Assembly: GCA_017551865.1 (NCBI GenBank)
Contig: JAFZKB010000025.1
Location: forward strand, 62,001 to 126,000
Reading direction: 5' to 3'
Length of the DNA stretch: 64,000 nt
Source: Clostridiales bacterium
Lineage (GTDB): Bacteria > Bacillota > Clostridia > Saccharofermentanales > Saccharofermentanaceae
Shown here: positions 24,758 through 34,450 of the stretch, piece by piece
Position numbering within the stretch: position 1 is the first letter of the stretch
Layout of the letters: each line of letters begins with the position of its first letter
Position numbers and translations under genes: made by a program
Notes under the pieces: model-generated
What the model was told of the DNA's origin: nothing
Databases searched by the model: none
The model's input: the letters and a program-made list of their open reading frames with translations, nothing else

Positions 24758-25506
24758 GAGACAAATTATCAAAAAGAAAGATCGCTTTCTTTAGTCTTGC
24801 AATAATCATTCTTGTCGCTCTTCTATTTTTGTGCAGAGATCCGTTGAATGCGTTGTATCATTCTGTCACATATCAGATTCGCTTCGGGAAAGAAATCTCG
24901 TTTTGCAAGTCTGTGGATAATGATGAGGTGCAGTTTCGGTATGTAAGGATTCCCCAATCGGGTGTTAAACAAATAGTTTTTGAGGTTAGAGAGAGTACTT
25001 CATGGGAAGATGTTGCTTCTGTTGTAACGAAAGTTTCAGAGTATTACAAGCAACGAACAGACGGAGATGAAATCTGGCAGATAGTTTTAAGTAAAGGAGT
25101 TTCCAAAGAATATCCGGTTGGTTATATACCTTATGCGATTTTTACAAATCAAATGGCGATTTCAGAAATGATAAGTAACGAGGAAACATGTCTGCATATC
25201 TGTCGTTTGGATGAGACAAGTTCTTGGGATTTGTCCCATCTGGAAGGAAGTCGATTTGACTTTGTGGAAGAACTGGTTTTGTGTGGCTCTTTTGAAGACT
25301 TGGATCCGCTCAAGAACTGGAATGGGTTATCCTTATGTGCCTACGCTACTGGTGAGTATTGCACATACAGAATTAGTCAAGAGTTCCCCAATCTTTCTGA
25401 AGAAGTATGGGAAAGATTGTGTGCTCAAATGGACGACGCAATTCAATTTGTTCCACTCACAAATTCCAAAATAGAAAAACCAAAATTAGGAGCAACATAT
25501 CTATAG
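24754..25506 (+). CDS. Single-pass membrane protein of unknown function, coupled to the caspase-like gene
   Basis: A 250-residue protein with a short basic N-terminus (MRDKLSKRKI) and one membrane helix (FFSLAIIILVALLFLC), then an acidic extracytoplasmic domain of about 215 residues with scattered Cys and Trp and no recognised family. ATG 24754 overlaps the preceding TGA. Base composition is AT-rich like its partner and unlike both flanks, which suggests the pair was acquired together. Possible roles, such as a protein inhibitor, substrate or membrane effector of the caspase-like partner, are speculation. Confidence 0.65.
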   Translation: MRDKLSKRKIAFFSLAIIILVALLFLCRDPLNALYHSVTYQIRFGKEISFCKSVDNDEVQFRYVRIPQSGVKQIVFEVRESTSWEDVASVVTKVSEYYKQRTDGDEIWQIVLSKGVSKEYPVGYIPYAIFTNQMAISEMISNEETCLHICRLDETSSWDLSHLEGSRFDFVEELVLCGSFEDLDPLKNWNGLSLCAYATGEYCTYRISQEFPNLSEEVWERLCAQMDDAIQFVPLTNSKIEKPKLGATYL

Positions 25507-25673
25507 ATTGTTGAATGTTTGACAATTCCAAATTGTGGCGTTATTCATGAATCCTAAATGATTTGAAGTTTATATGCCCTTTTCAAAAAATATTTTGAAG
25601 GTCAAAAAAATTCCTCGGGTCATGTGTCTAATTAATGAAACCCGGGAAGTTTTTTTAGTTGGAGGGCATTCTC

Positions 25674-28211
25674 ATGAAAAGCAAAATCATCTCTCTTATG
25701 TTAGCAGGTTCCATGCTCCTTTCTCTTGGCGCATGTGCGAAGAAAGACCCGACTGACGGATCTTCAGATACTTCAGTTACGACCGAGACGACGGCGAAAA
25801 AAGAAACGACAGAAACGATGGAGCCGAGTCTTGAAACCACTCCCACACCGACTGTTCCCTCAGAAACAGAGACGGAGCCGACGGAAGCTCCCACGTATGG
25901 TCCGCAGGAATACTCATTTACCAAAATCAACTATCCGGTGATCGATGGTTCGACTTCCACCAAGCCGATGGCTGCGGCGCTTACGTCGATCATGCTCGGC
26001 ATCCCGAGAAGTGAAACGGATGAGATGCTGAAATTTCATAAGACTTCCTCGTCGTTTTCCTATCTGGTGGAAGGTACTGCGGATCTTCTGATCTGTGCGG
26101 AACCGGCTGACTCCGTGTTCGACATGATGAAGGAAAACCATTTCGATTATGAGATGGAACCTTTTGCCGCAGAAGCGCTTGTCTTCGTAGTCAATGCGTC
26201 AAATCCGGTGGATTCCCTGACGATCGAGCAGATCCAGAAGATCTATACAGGTGAGATCAAAAACTGGAAGGAAGTCGGTGGCGAAGATAAAGAGATCGTT
26301 CCCGTGCAGAGAAATGAGACGGCGGGTTCTCAGGTCATGATGGAAAAACTGGTCATGAAAGATCTTACGATGATGGACGCGCCGAAGGAACTGATGCCAG
26401 AGGAGATGGGCGGTCTGATCAAAGTTGTTAAGTCCTACGATAACTCTGCCGGAGCGATCGGCTATACCCCTTACTATTACGCTACAAACATGAAGATGGC
26501 GGACGGGCTGAAGATCATTAAGGTCGGAGGCGTCGAGCCGAATAAAGAAACGATCGCAAAAGGCGAGTATCCTTTCCGTACTTCCTACTACGTCGTGATC
26601 TCGAAGATGATTCCGGAAGGCTGGGCGCCGCGTGTGCTCTATAACTGGATCTTAAGTGAAGAAGGCCAGAAACTTGCTGAACTGGAAGGATATGTTCCGG
26701 CCGCCGAGAAGAAAGATGTGGAGACTGTTGTTTATGCAAACTGGGATATCTATCAGCCGTCAAATACAGCCGATCCGGTATACAAGCGCCTGAAGAAAGG
26801 GGATATGGATGATTTTACACCATCTTCCCAATACGGCCGGGTGTTCCTCCTTCCCTGTATCTATAGGAACACCGGGGATGAAGAATCGACCGGGATCACA
26901 TATGGGATCTTCGACAAAAACGGAACTCTCCTTTGCGATCCTGTGTTTGATAACGCATTTGAGTATATGGATGACATGTATGTTGTCGAAAAATATGGTC
27001 CTGAAGAAGATGACGAATCCTATGGTCTTCTTTCCGCAGACGGAGCCTTTTATACCGGAGTGAAATATGACGGTTTCAGATACCTTCCTGATACGGACAA
27101 CTACCTGTTATATATTGATAAGAGAACTCACATCGAGATCTATTTCTGCGACAAGACGAAAGGTGTTTCCGAGGATCCCATAAAGGTCGATCTGGCCACG
27201 GTGCAAGGCGATTACTATTATGTGCCTTTGGTCTTCGATGTGATAGGTGACCGATATATCATCATTGCATGTGACGGTATGTCCGATGGCTGCCTTTACG
27301 ATCGGGAGACGGGAAAAGCTCAGACGATCCCTGATTTTTGGTCAAATCAGTATCGCACGATATGCGGTGAGACGATGGTACTCTATGATTGGGAAAAAGA
27401 ATACTATTATTGTCAGGATCTTTTCGGGAAGAAACTTTCGGAAAAAGAGTATGAGGAGTATGAAGTTCTTTCTGACGGATCGGTCCTTCTGAAGAGAAAA
27501 GACTGGACCGGATGGGATATTCTCAATGCAGAAGGGAAGATCCGGACAGCGCTCGAAAAAGAACCTACCGAGTATATTTCGCTTCAGGTCATTCCGGATG
27601 GGATCATCCTTTACCATAGTGATCGGATCGAACTTCTCGATATGGAATTCCATACTGTTTCTTCCGTGAATGTGGAACACGCATCAAACTACAGTTATGT
27701 ATATGAGCATGGTGCTATCGTAAGCTGTAAATTGGATGAAAAAACGATCCTGATCAATTTGAAGAACGGGAAGAAGCTGGAGCTCTCCGGCACCTGGTGG
27801 ATGGACGCATATCCGGAATATGTGGTCGCCAAGGAATATGAGGGATATGCCTACAAGGGACAGTGGAAGATCCTGGATCCTCATGATCTGAAGACACTTT
27901 ATACCGGACAAGGAGATATCGAGATGATCGAGGATACAAAAGACCACAAGTATTATCTGGCATTTTCTTCCTCCGAAAGTGAGGACGACATCTCCGTGAT
28001 GGATCTATCTTCAGGGAAAGTCGTCTTTAAAGATCTTCCGAATCCCCGAATGGATAAAGTGGAGATACAGCGTATCTACGATGGAAAACTCATATACAAC
28101 ACAAATGCCCGCTCGGGATATTACAGCAGCCACATTACCAGTACGACCATGATCGATCAGAAGGGAAATATCCTGTTCCTTTATAACACGCTCTGCCTTC
28201 CGGAAGATTGA
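25674..28211 (+). CDS. Lipoprotein: PstS-like domain plus WG-repeat-like C-terminus (paralogue 1)
   Basis: An 845-residue lipoprotein: signal peptide with lipobox LGAC (Cys about residue 22), a Thr/Pro/Glu linker, then a PstS-type substrate-binding domain (about 85-360) with the phosphate-loop sequence DGSTSTKPMA, TIEQIQKIYTGEIKNWKEVGG and VQRNETAGSQVMMEKLV, typical of phosphate-binding proteins. Residues from about 375 contain WG/KWG-like repeats (ITYGIFDKNGTLLCDPVFDNAFEYMDD, YGLLSADGAFYTGVKYDGF). The start ATG 25674 has GGAGGG upstream. No pstCAB is nearby, so phosphate sensing or scavenging rather than ABC import is likely. First of three tandem copies. Confidence 0.88.
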   Translation: MKSKIISLMLAGSMLLSLGACAKKDPTDGSSDTSVTTETTAKKETTETMEPSLETTPTPTVPSETETEPTEAPTYGPQEYSFTKINYPVIDGSTSTKPMAAALTSIMLGIPRSETDEMLKFHKTSSSFSYLVEGTADLLICAEPADSVFDMMKENHFDYEMEPFAAEALVFVVNASNPVDSLTIEQIQKIYTGEIKNWKEVGGEDKEIVPVQRNETAGSQVMMEKLVMKDLTMMDAPKELMPEEMGGLIKVVKSYDNSAGAIGYTPYYYATNMKMADGLKIIKVGGVEPNKETIAKGEYPFRTSYYVVISKMIPEGWAPRVLYNWILSEEGQKLAELEGYVPAAEKKDVETVVYANWDIYQPSNTADPVYKRLKKGDMDDFTPSSQYGRVFLLPCIYRNTGDEESTGITYGIFDKNGTLLCDPVFDNAFEYMDDMYVVEKYGPEEDDESYGLLSADGAFYTGVKYDGFRYLPDTDNYLLYIDKRTHIEIYFCDKTKGVSEDPIKVDLATVQGDYYYVPLVFDVIGDRYIIIACDGMSDGCLYDRETGKAQTIPDFWSNQYRTICGETMVLYDWEKEYYYCQDLFGKKLSEKEYEEYEVLSDGSVLLKRKDWTGWDILNAEGKIRTALEKEPTEYISLQVIPDGIILYHSDRIELLDMEFHTVSSVNVEHASNYSYVYEHGAIVSCKLDEKTILINLKNGKKLELSGTWWMDAYPEYVVAKEYEGYAYKGQWKILDPHDLKTLYTGQGDIEMIEDTKDHKYYLAFSSSESEDDISVMDLSSGKVVFKDLPNPRMDKVEIQRIYDGKLIYNTNARSGYYSSHITSTTMIDQKGNILFLYNTLCLPED

Positions 28212-28292
28212 CCGAATATTCTCCGGTGGCAAAAAAAATCAGCCGCATGGAGTGTCTAACTATTGAAACCAGAAACAAGGATGGAAAAAATC

Positions 28293-30824
28293 ATGAAAAA
28301 GAAACTGCTCTCGATTTTATTAGCTTTCGGTCTGATCATCTCCTGCGCGGGATGTAAGGCAAAAGACAGCGGATCCGATAAAACCGGCTCCGAGAAAATA
28401 AGCAATATCAGTATTACGAAAGAAGAAAAGGAAGATACCGATCCATCGGAAAGTGCGAAGGATCCGTCGGTGACAGATCCTTCTGAAAAAGAGGATCAGA
28501 AATTCGAATTCACGAAAAGTATTTTCCCGCGTATCCGCTATTCCTACACATCGTATCCTTTCGGATCCGCTCTGGTAACGGTCCTTCTAGGAATGGACCG
28601 GGGTGAGGCATATCCCTTCTTAAATGCGATCATGTGGGAAGATTCAGCAAGAGATGAGATCGTACTTGCGAATGATTACGATGCTTCGTACTGGATCATC
28701 GATTCTTCTTTAGAATATGAAAAAGAAGTGATTGCAAAAGATGCGCTGGTATTTATCGTAAATAAAGACAATCCGGTTGATTCTCTCACGGCTGATCAGG
28801 TGAAAAAGATCTACAAGGGCGAGATCAAGAACTGGAAGGAAGTCGGCGGCAGGGATGAGAAAATCCGGGCGTTTGAAAATGGTGTGGTTGCAGTCTCCCA
28901 GAAGATGCTCGAAGGTATGGTCGTAGGTGGGGAAACATCTGTGGAATCTCCGTATTTTATGACCGGAACGGACGACTATGGTGTATTTAAGGCCAGAAAG
29001 ACGTATGATAATGAGATTTCTTCCATCGGCTTTTTGCAGTATTCCTGCCTGAAGGATGCCACGATCTCTGATCAGATCAAGATCTTAAAGATCGATGGTG
29101 TTGACGCTCAGGAAGAAACGATCAGCAAGGGTGAATATCCGTATTCCTTTAATGAGTATGTCATGATCCCGGAAGGAACAAAGGAGGGCAGCCCGGCAGA
29201 GCGTCTTTATTCCTGGATCTTAAGTGAAGAAGGGAAAAAGCTTCTTCTAAAAGAAGGATACATCCTGCCGTCGGACGGATCTTTTACCAAAGATGCATCC
29301 GATATCAAGACCAAATGGGAAGCATACGAGGAAACAAAAACTTCGGAGGATGTCTTCACAAGAAGTTCGGAAGGACCGGTCAAGGAATTTAAGGCCTCTG
29401 GTGAGTACGGGAAAATCTATCCTTTCCTCGGTGTGCAAAATGAAAGCAAAGCCTACGAGGGAGAAAAAATATACGGCTTCATCGATGAAAGCGGCAAGAT
29501 CATCTGCGATCCGGTCTTCAATGGCGTCAGCAGACTTTCCGACGGAAGTTATATCGTTGTTCAAGATGTGACGGATACGAAGTCGAAAGATATCGATCAC
29601 CGTGTCGGTGTGATCTCTGACGATGGATCGATTTACACGGGACTTCTTTATGAGGCGATCTACGAAGTGGACGGACAGATCTTTTTCTACAATATCGAAA
29701 AGAACGGGATCAAAGTTTTCTCGTATGATCCGGAAAGCGGGAAAGCCTCTTCCGGCAAGAATCTTCTGATGGACACGAGTACTCTTTATGCTTTTCAGAC
29801 GGTCGTGGACGAAAGATATGTTGTAACGTGCGATTACCTCGGCGGGGGATGCCATGTATTTGACGGAACGACAGGTAAAGATGTGCTTCCGAAGATGGGA
29901 GAAGATGGATATATCGAAGTGTATAACGGTCTTCTCGCTGTAACAGATTCGGATACGGATTATCTTATGAGAGTTTACACCATCGACGGAAAACTCTTAA
30001 GCGAAAAAGAGTATTACTCAGCGGTCAATGAGCTTCAAAACGGGAACATTCTGCTTGTGGAAGGGAGAAAGTACGATTCCTGGGATCTTTTCGGAAAAGA
30101 CGGAAAGATCAAAAAATCGATTGAAGATCCCCATCGGTCGATCCTGAACATGGAGGTTTCGGGCGAATATATCCTTGCCTTGAAACAAAGCTCCGTCGAT
30201 CTTTATGATCTCGATCTGAATCTTCTGAAAACCGTGGAGATCGAGAAGGATTCTTCCTGCTGTTTCCTGACACCTCCGTACGATGGATTCTCAGGGGAGA
30301 ACATGACTCTTCTTCCTTCGGATCCGATCATATTCAGTGCATCGGCAAGCGGGCGTACGAAAGAACTGATCAACCTCAAGACAGAGACCAGACTTACGGT
30401 CAGAGCTGCATTTGAATGTCAGATCATGGGTAGCCGGATCCTGCTGCGAGATGTCGGCGACCGCGCCAACGCGGATGCCGAGTGGAAGATCCTCGATGCT
30501 TCTGATCTCCATGTGATCGCGGAAGGAAAAGGTTATTCGGAGGCAATCGAAGATAAGGCGAAGCATGAGTACTATCTTATCACCTCGATTACTGATTCTT
30601 CCGCAGACGTCAAAGTGCTCCAGGTAGAAGACGGAAAGGTCATTTTCGAGAATCTTCCGAATCCGAAAAAGAAGATCATTTCGGTCAAGAGTATTGAAGA
30701 TGGAAAGATCATTTTCCATACCGAACGTCCGGGAATTATCTGGAACATTTGTACCGGAGTGACGATGATGGATACAGAAGGAAAAGTACTGTTCCACTAT
30801 ACGCCTTTCGTCCTGCCGAAGTGA
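28293..30824 (+). CDS. Lipoprotein: divergent PstS-like / WG-repeat-like protein (paralogue 2)
   Basis: An 843-residue lipoprotein, lipobox CAGC after a signal peptide. The domain order matches its neighbours and the middle motifs remain (LTADQVKKIYKGEIKNWKEVGG), but the phosphate-loop DGSTST of copies 1 and 3 is replaced by RYSYTSYPFG and the RNETAGSQ segment by AFENGVVAVSQ, so phosphate binding is probably lost. C-terminal repeats are kept (YGFIDESGKIICDPVFNGVSRLSDG, VGVISDDGSIYTG). ATG 28293 is preferred (AAGGA 11 bases upstream, right at the signal peptide); ATG 28281 is possible. A likely case of divergence after duplication. Confidence 0.85.
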   Translation: MKKKLLSILLAFGLIISCAGCKAKDSGSDKTGSEKISNISITKEEKEDTDPSESAKDPSVTDPSEKEDQKFEFTKSIFPRIRYSYTSYPFGSALVTVLLGMDRGEAYPFLNAIMWEDSARDEIVLANDYDASYWIIDSSLEYEKEVIAKDALVFIVNKDNPVDSLTADQVKKIYKGEIKNWKEVGGRDEKIRAFENGVVAVSQKMLEGMVVGGETSVESPYFMTGTDDYGVFKARKTYDNEISSIGFLQYSCLKDATISDQIKILKIDGVDAQEETISKGEYPYSFNEYVMIPEGTKEGSPAERLYSWILSEEGKKLLLKEGYILPSDGSFTKDASDIKTKWEAYEETKTSEDVFTRSSEGPVKEFKASGEYGKIYPFLGVQNESKAYEGEKIYGFIDESGKIICDPVFNGVSRLSDGSYIVVQDVTDTKSKDIDHRVGVISDDGSIYTGLLYEAIYEVDGQIFFYNIEKNGIKVFSYDPESGKASSGKNLLMDTSTLYAFQTVVDERYVVTCDYLGGGCHVFDGTTGKDVLPKMGEDGYIEVYNGLLAVTDSDTDYLMRVYTIDGKLLSEKEYYSAVNELQNGNILLVEGRKYDSWDLFGKDGKIKKSIEDPHRSILNMEVSGEYILALKQSSVDLYDLDLNLLKTVEIEKDSSCCFLTPPYDGFSGENMTLLPSDPIIFSASASGRTKELINLKTETRLTVRAAFECQIMGSRILLRDVGDRANADAEWKILDASDLHVIAEGKGYSEAIEDKAKHEYYLITSITDSSADVKVLQVEDGKVIFENLPNPKKKIISVKSIEDGKIIFHTERPGIIWNICTGVTMMDTEGKVLFHYTPFVLPK

Positions 30825-30859
30825 TAGTATAAATTCAGGGAAACCTTCTGGAGGTATAT

Positions 30860-33412
30860 ATGCATAAAAAGACGATCGCTGCTTTACTAGTGGCAGCAAT
30901 GATGATTCCGACGGCTTCGTGCGGAAAAAAGAAGACGAGTTCCGAAGGGACGGTTACGGAAACGGAGAGCATAAGTTCAACGACCGAACCATCGGAAAGC
31001 AAGGATACATCAACAAGTGATAAGGAGGTCACGGATCCGACAAGTGCGCCGGATCCGGGCCTTTCGGAGTTTGCTTTTACAAAAGATAATTATCCGGTGA
31101 TCGATGGTTCAACATCCACAAGACCGATGGCTGCGGCGATCACGTCCGTCATGCTCGGGATCTCGCGGGAAGAAGCAGATAAGATGCTGGAATTCCATAA
31201 GACATCCGCTTCATTCGAATTTCTGAGGAACGGTTCGGCGGATATGCTGATATGCGCGCAACCTGCGGATTCGATCGTTGAAGAACTGGAGCGCAAAAAC
31301 TTCAAGTATACGATGGAACCGTTCGCCGCCGAAGCACTCGTCTTCGTCGTCAACACCCCAAATCCGGTCGAGTCTCTGACAACGGAACAGATTCAGAAGA
31401 TCTATACAGGCGAGATCAAAAACTGGAAGGAAGTCGGCGGCGAAGATAAAGAGATCGTTGCCGTGCAGAGAAATGAGACGGCAGGATCTCAGGTCATGAT
31501 GGAAAAACTCGTCATGAAGGATCTTAAGATGATGGAAGCACCGAAGGAACTCATGCCGCTGGATATGGGCGGCTTGATCGATGTCGTCAAGTCCTTCGAT
31601 AACTCCGCCGGAGCGATCGGCTATACCCCGTATTACTACGCGACGAATATGAAGATGGCCGATGGCCTGAAGATCTTAAAAGTCGATGATACCATGCCCG
31701 AAAGCAGTACGATCGCAAGTGGTGCGTATCCTTTCTGCACGAACTACTTCGTCGTGCTTCCGGATCGAGCGGCGCAGGACGATCCGGCCAGGATCCTCTT
31801 TCAGTGGATCTTAGGAGAAGAGGGGCAGAAACTGGCGGAGATGGAAGGGTATGTCCCCGCAGCCAAACCGATCGATACGAAGGTGAAAGTTGCTACCGAC
31901 TGGACAAAGTATCAGCCTGCCAATGCGATGGATGCGGTCTATAAAAGGATCTCTGATGACTTTATCCCGGATTTCGTTCCTTCTCCGGACTATGGACGGG
32001 TATTCCCGATGCCGGGTGTCGTGAAGATCGGCTTTTACAACGAAAGCGAAGTAGATTTCGGATTCGTAGATGTGTCCGGACGGATCGTGTGCGATGCCGT
32101 GTTCTGTGCTGTGGAGAGGATCGGCAGTGAGCACTATCTCGTCTCGAAGATCTCAGGTGGAAATAAGTTCAAGGAGGATTATTCCTACGGGATCCTCTCC
32201 GTGGACGGAAAGTACTACACCGGATTGAAGTTTGACAAATTCAATTACTCTGATGACAACTTTACCATACTGCTTTCCAAGAACACGGCCGAAGGCGTGG
32301 ATGTGTATAAATTCAATACCAAGACCAATGAGCTTTCGGAACCGGTCTCCTATAAGTACGACCGCTCTGTTCTTTCTGACTTTGATGATCCGAGCTGGGT
32401 CAGCATTTTCGCAGAAAGATATCTCTACTTCGTCGATGATTATGGTGACAATTTCTGTATCTTTGACGGAACGACCGGAGAGATGCTTCCGTTCCCGAAG
32501 GATCTTAGTATTTTTAACAGTTTCGGAAACTGCGTCATGGTCGAAACGCCGGAGAAAAACGGAGGTCATTATCTCTGTGACTTTACCGGCAAGAAACTGA
32601 GTGATCAGGATTACTGGATCAGCGAGTATCTGAGCACAGGCAACTATCTTCTTACCTACAGGGATTTTTCCGGAGTGGATCTGGTCGATAAGGATGGGAA
32701 GATCATCCGTTCGATAGAGAGTAAACCGGAGAACATGGGCGTATCGTTGGTCGCGGACAAGCTCATCGTCTTTAAAAGAGACGCGATCGATATTTACGAT
32801 CTGGATCTAAACCTTCAAAAGTCTGTGAAGCTCGAGGATGCGAATAATTACCAAAAGGTCTATGACGAATATGACTTCTACTGGAATCTGGATGCCGCGG
32901 ATTGCGACCTCGACCCGATCGTCTCAAAATGCAGTGGCGGAAAGACGTATCTTATGAACCTCCAAAGCGAGAAGACGGCGGTGATCGATGGAAGTTATTC
33001 GGCGATAGAGCTTCCGGGATTTGTCCAGCTGACCTTGAATACGAAAAGAGAAGAATATAAGTGGAAGATCCTGAACAGCAGCACATTTGAAGAGATATGC
33101 AGTGGTGAGGGCTATACGACATGGATCAAGGACCAAAAGGACGGAAGCTTCTATCTAGTGGTCGGCGAAGGATATCAGACACATACGATCTCCATCATCG
33201 ATGTCAAGACAGGAAAGACCGTCTTTACGGATCTTCCGAATCCGGAGGGCGATCTTCTGAAGGTGCAGGAGATCTACGATGGAAAGCTCTGCTACATTAA
33301 GGAGCACGATTACTCGAGCCAGCATATTGAAGCACCTTCCAGCGCGACGATCCTCGATAAGGACGGCACCGTCATCTTCCACTATAACGCGGTCGCCATC
33401 GTCGATGACTAA
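30860..33412 (+). CDS. Lipoprotein: PstS-like domain plus WG-repeat-like C-terminus (paralogue 3)
   Basis: An 850-residue lipoprotein with lipobox TASC, an acidic Ser/Thr linker and a PstS-like domain very close to copy 1 (DGSTSTRPMAAAITSVMLGI, FVVNTPNPVESLTTEQIQKIYTGEIKNWKEVGGEDKEIVAVQRNETAGSQ), including long DNA-level identity around 31380-31500 and 26220-26340. The C-terminal repeat region is more diverged (FGFVDVSGRIVCDAVF, YGILSVDGKYYTG). GGAGG precedes the ATG. A strong terminator follows at 33453, closing the three-gene cluster. Identity highest in the binding domain suggests recent duplication or gene conversion. Confidence 0.88.
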   Translation: MHKKTIAALLVAAMMIPTASCGKKKTSSEGTVTETESISSTTEPSESKDTSTSDKEVTDPTSAPDPGLSEFAFTKDNYPVIDGSTSTRPMAAAITSVMLGISREEADKMLEFHKTSASFEFLRNGSADMLICAQPADSIVEELERKNFKYTMEPFAAEALVFVVNTPNPVESLTTEQIQKIYTGEIKNWKEVGGEDKEIVAVQRNETAGSQVMMEKLVMKDLKMMEAPKELMPLDMGGLIDVVKSFDNSAGAIGYTPYYYATNMKMADGLKILKVDDTMPESSTIASGAYPFCTNYFVVLPDRAAQDDPARILFQWILGEEGQKLAEMEGYVPAAKPIDTKVKVATDWTKYQPANAMDAVYKRISDDFIPDFVPSPDYGRVFPMPGVVKIGFYNESEVDFGFVDVSGRIVCDAVFCAVERIGSEHYLVSKISGGNKFKEDYSYGILSVDGKYYTGLKFDKFNYSDDNFTILLSKNTAEGVDVYKFNTKTNELSEPVSYKYDRSVLSDFDDPSWVSIFAERYLYFVDDYGDNFCIFDGTTGEMLPFPKDLSIFNSFGNCVMVETPEKNGGHYLCDFTGKKLSDQDYWISEYLSTGNYLLTYRDFSGVDLVDKDGKIIRSIESKPENMGVSLVADKLIVFKRDAIDIYDLDLNLQKSVKLEDANNYQKVYDEYDFYWNLDAADCDLDPIVSKCSGGKTYLMNLQSEKTAVIDGSYSAIELPGFVQLTLNTKREEYKWKILNSSTFEEICSGEGYTTWIKDQKDGSFYLVVGEGYQTHTISIIDVKTGKTVFTDLPNPEGDLLKVQEIYDGKLCYIKEHDYSSQHIEAPSSATILDKDGTVIFHYNAVAIVDD

Positions 33413-33452
33413 GTGATCTAAAAAGCAAAGAACTGTTATTAAGTGAAAAGAA

Positions 33453-33486
33453 AAGGCGGTTTTCTAAACGAAAATCGCCTTTTTTA
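33453..33486 (+). terminator. Intrinsic terminator after the lipoprotein cluster
   Basis: AAGGCGGTTTTC pairs with GAAAATCGCCTT around TAAAC, followed by a T-run. Confidence 0.93.
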
Positions 33487-33560
33487 TATAAAACCCTTTC
33501 TTTTGAACCGAACGTGTGAGAGAATTGCGGCAGTTAAAATGGGTTAGCTATGGAGGCCGA

Positions 33561-34424
33561 ATGACGAAGATGCAAGGTAAAATCGCATATAGCGGAATCG
33601 AAGGTTCTTTTGCCGCAATGGCCGTGGGAGAAATCTTCCCGGATGCGGAGAAGGTTTCCTGCCGCACGTTCCGCGAAGCGTATTCGATCGTCGAAAAGGG
33701 ACAGGCCGATGCTGCCGTGCTTCCGATCGAGAACAGCTATGCCGGTGAAGTCGGTCAGGTCAGCGACCTGATGTTTTCCGGATCTCTTCAGGTCGTCGGC
33801 GTCTTTGAGCTGTCCATATCCCAGTGCCTCCTGGGCATTTCGGGCGCTTCGGTCGAGTCCATAAAGACCGTTATCTCCCATCCGCAGGCACTCGAACAGT
33901 GTGGTGAATTCATCGCCAGGTGCGGCTACGAGACGATCCCTTATGAGAATACTGCCCGTGCGGCGCAGGAAGTATCCGAGAGAGCCGATCTTTCCGTAGG
34001 CGCCATCGCCAGTTCCGAAACGGCGAAGCTCTATGGCCTTACGATCCTCGAATACGATATTAACGAAAGTTCCCAGAATGTCACGCGGTTTGCGGTCTTT
34101 ACCCGTCGCGATGAAACAAATGAATATGCGGAAAAAGCAGCGCAGAAGGCGAAAAATACGATCCTGATCTTTACGATCAGAGACTTCGCAGGTGCTCTTG
34201 CCCGTGCGATCTCCATCATCGGGAAGCATAACTACAACATGCGTGTCATCCGAAGCCGCCCGGTAAAAGAATATAACTGGCAGTATTACTTTTTTACCGA
34301 GATCGAGGGCGTCCTCGATTCGGAAGAAGGCTGGCGTATGTTAGAGCAGCTCAAGACAGCATGCGAGAAGATCAAGGTCGTCGGCACTTATACGCCGGAC
34401 GTGCGGATCGGCAAGAAGCCGTGA
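33561..34424 (+). CDS. pheA: Prephenate dehydratase PheA with ACT domain
   Basis: Converts prephenate to phenylpyruvate for phenylalanine synthesis. The 287-residue protein has the catalytic domain (KIAYSGIEGSFAAMAV, ADAAVLPIENSYAGEV, VISHPQALEQC, SSQNVTRFAVF with the essential TRF triad) and a C-terminal ACT domain (NTILIFTIRDFAGALARAISIIGKHNYNM, IRSRP in place of ESRP) expected to bind phenylalanine for feedback control. ATG 33561 has GGAGG 5 bases upstream; the more upstream GTG is unlikely. Monofunctional, with no chorismate mutase domain. DAHP synthase follows 26 bases later. Confidence 0.95.
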   Translation: MTKMQGKIAYSGIEGSFAAMAVGEIFPDAEKVSCRTFREAYSIVEKGQADAAVLPIENSYAGEVGQVSDLMFSGSLQVVGVFELSISQCLLGISGASVESIKTVISHPQALEQCGEFIARCGYETIPYENTARAAQEVSERADLSVGAIASSETAKLYGLTILEYDINESSQNVTRFAVFTRRDETNEYAEKAAQKAKNTILIFTIRDFAGALARAISIIGKHNYNMRVIRSRPVKEYNWQYYFFTEIEGVLDSEEGWRMLEQLKTACEKIKVVGTYTPDVRIGKKP

Positions 34425-34450
34425 CCGCGATATAGAAAGGAGAAGTATCC

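Noticed and set aside
31380..31500. Possible assembly duplication of PstS-WG copies 1 and 3
   Set aside because: Flanks and C-terminal halves differ strongly, so these are real paralogues with a conserved core.
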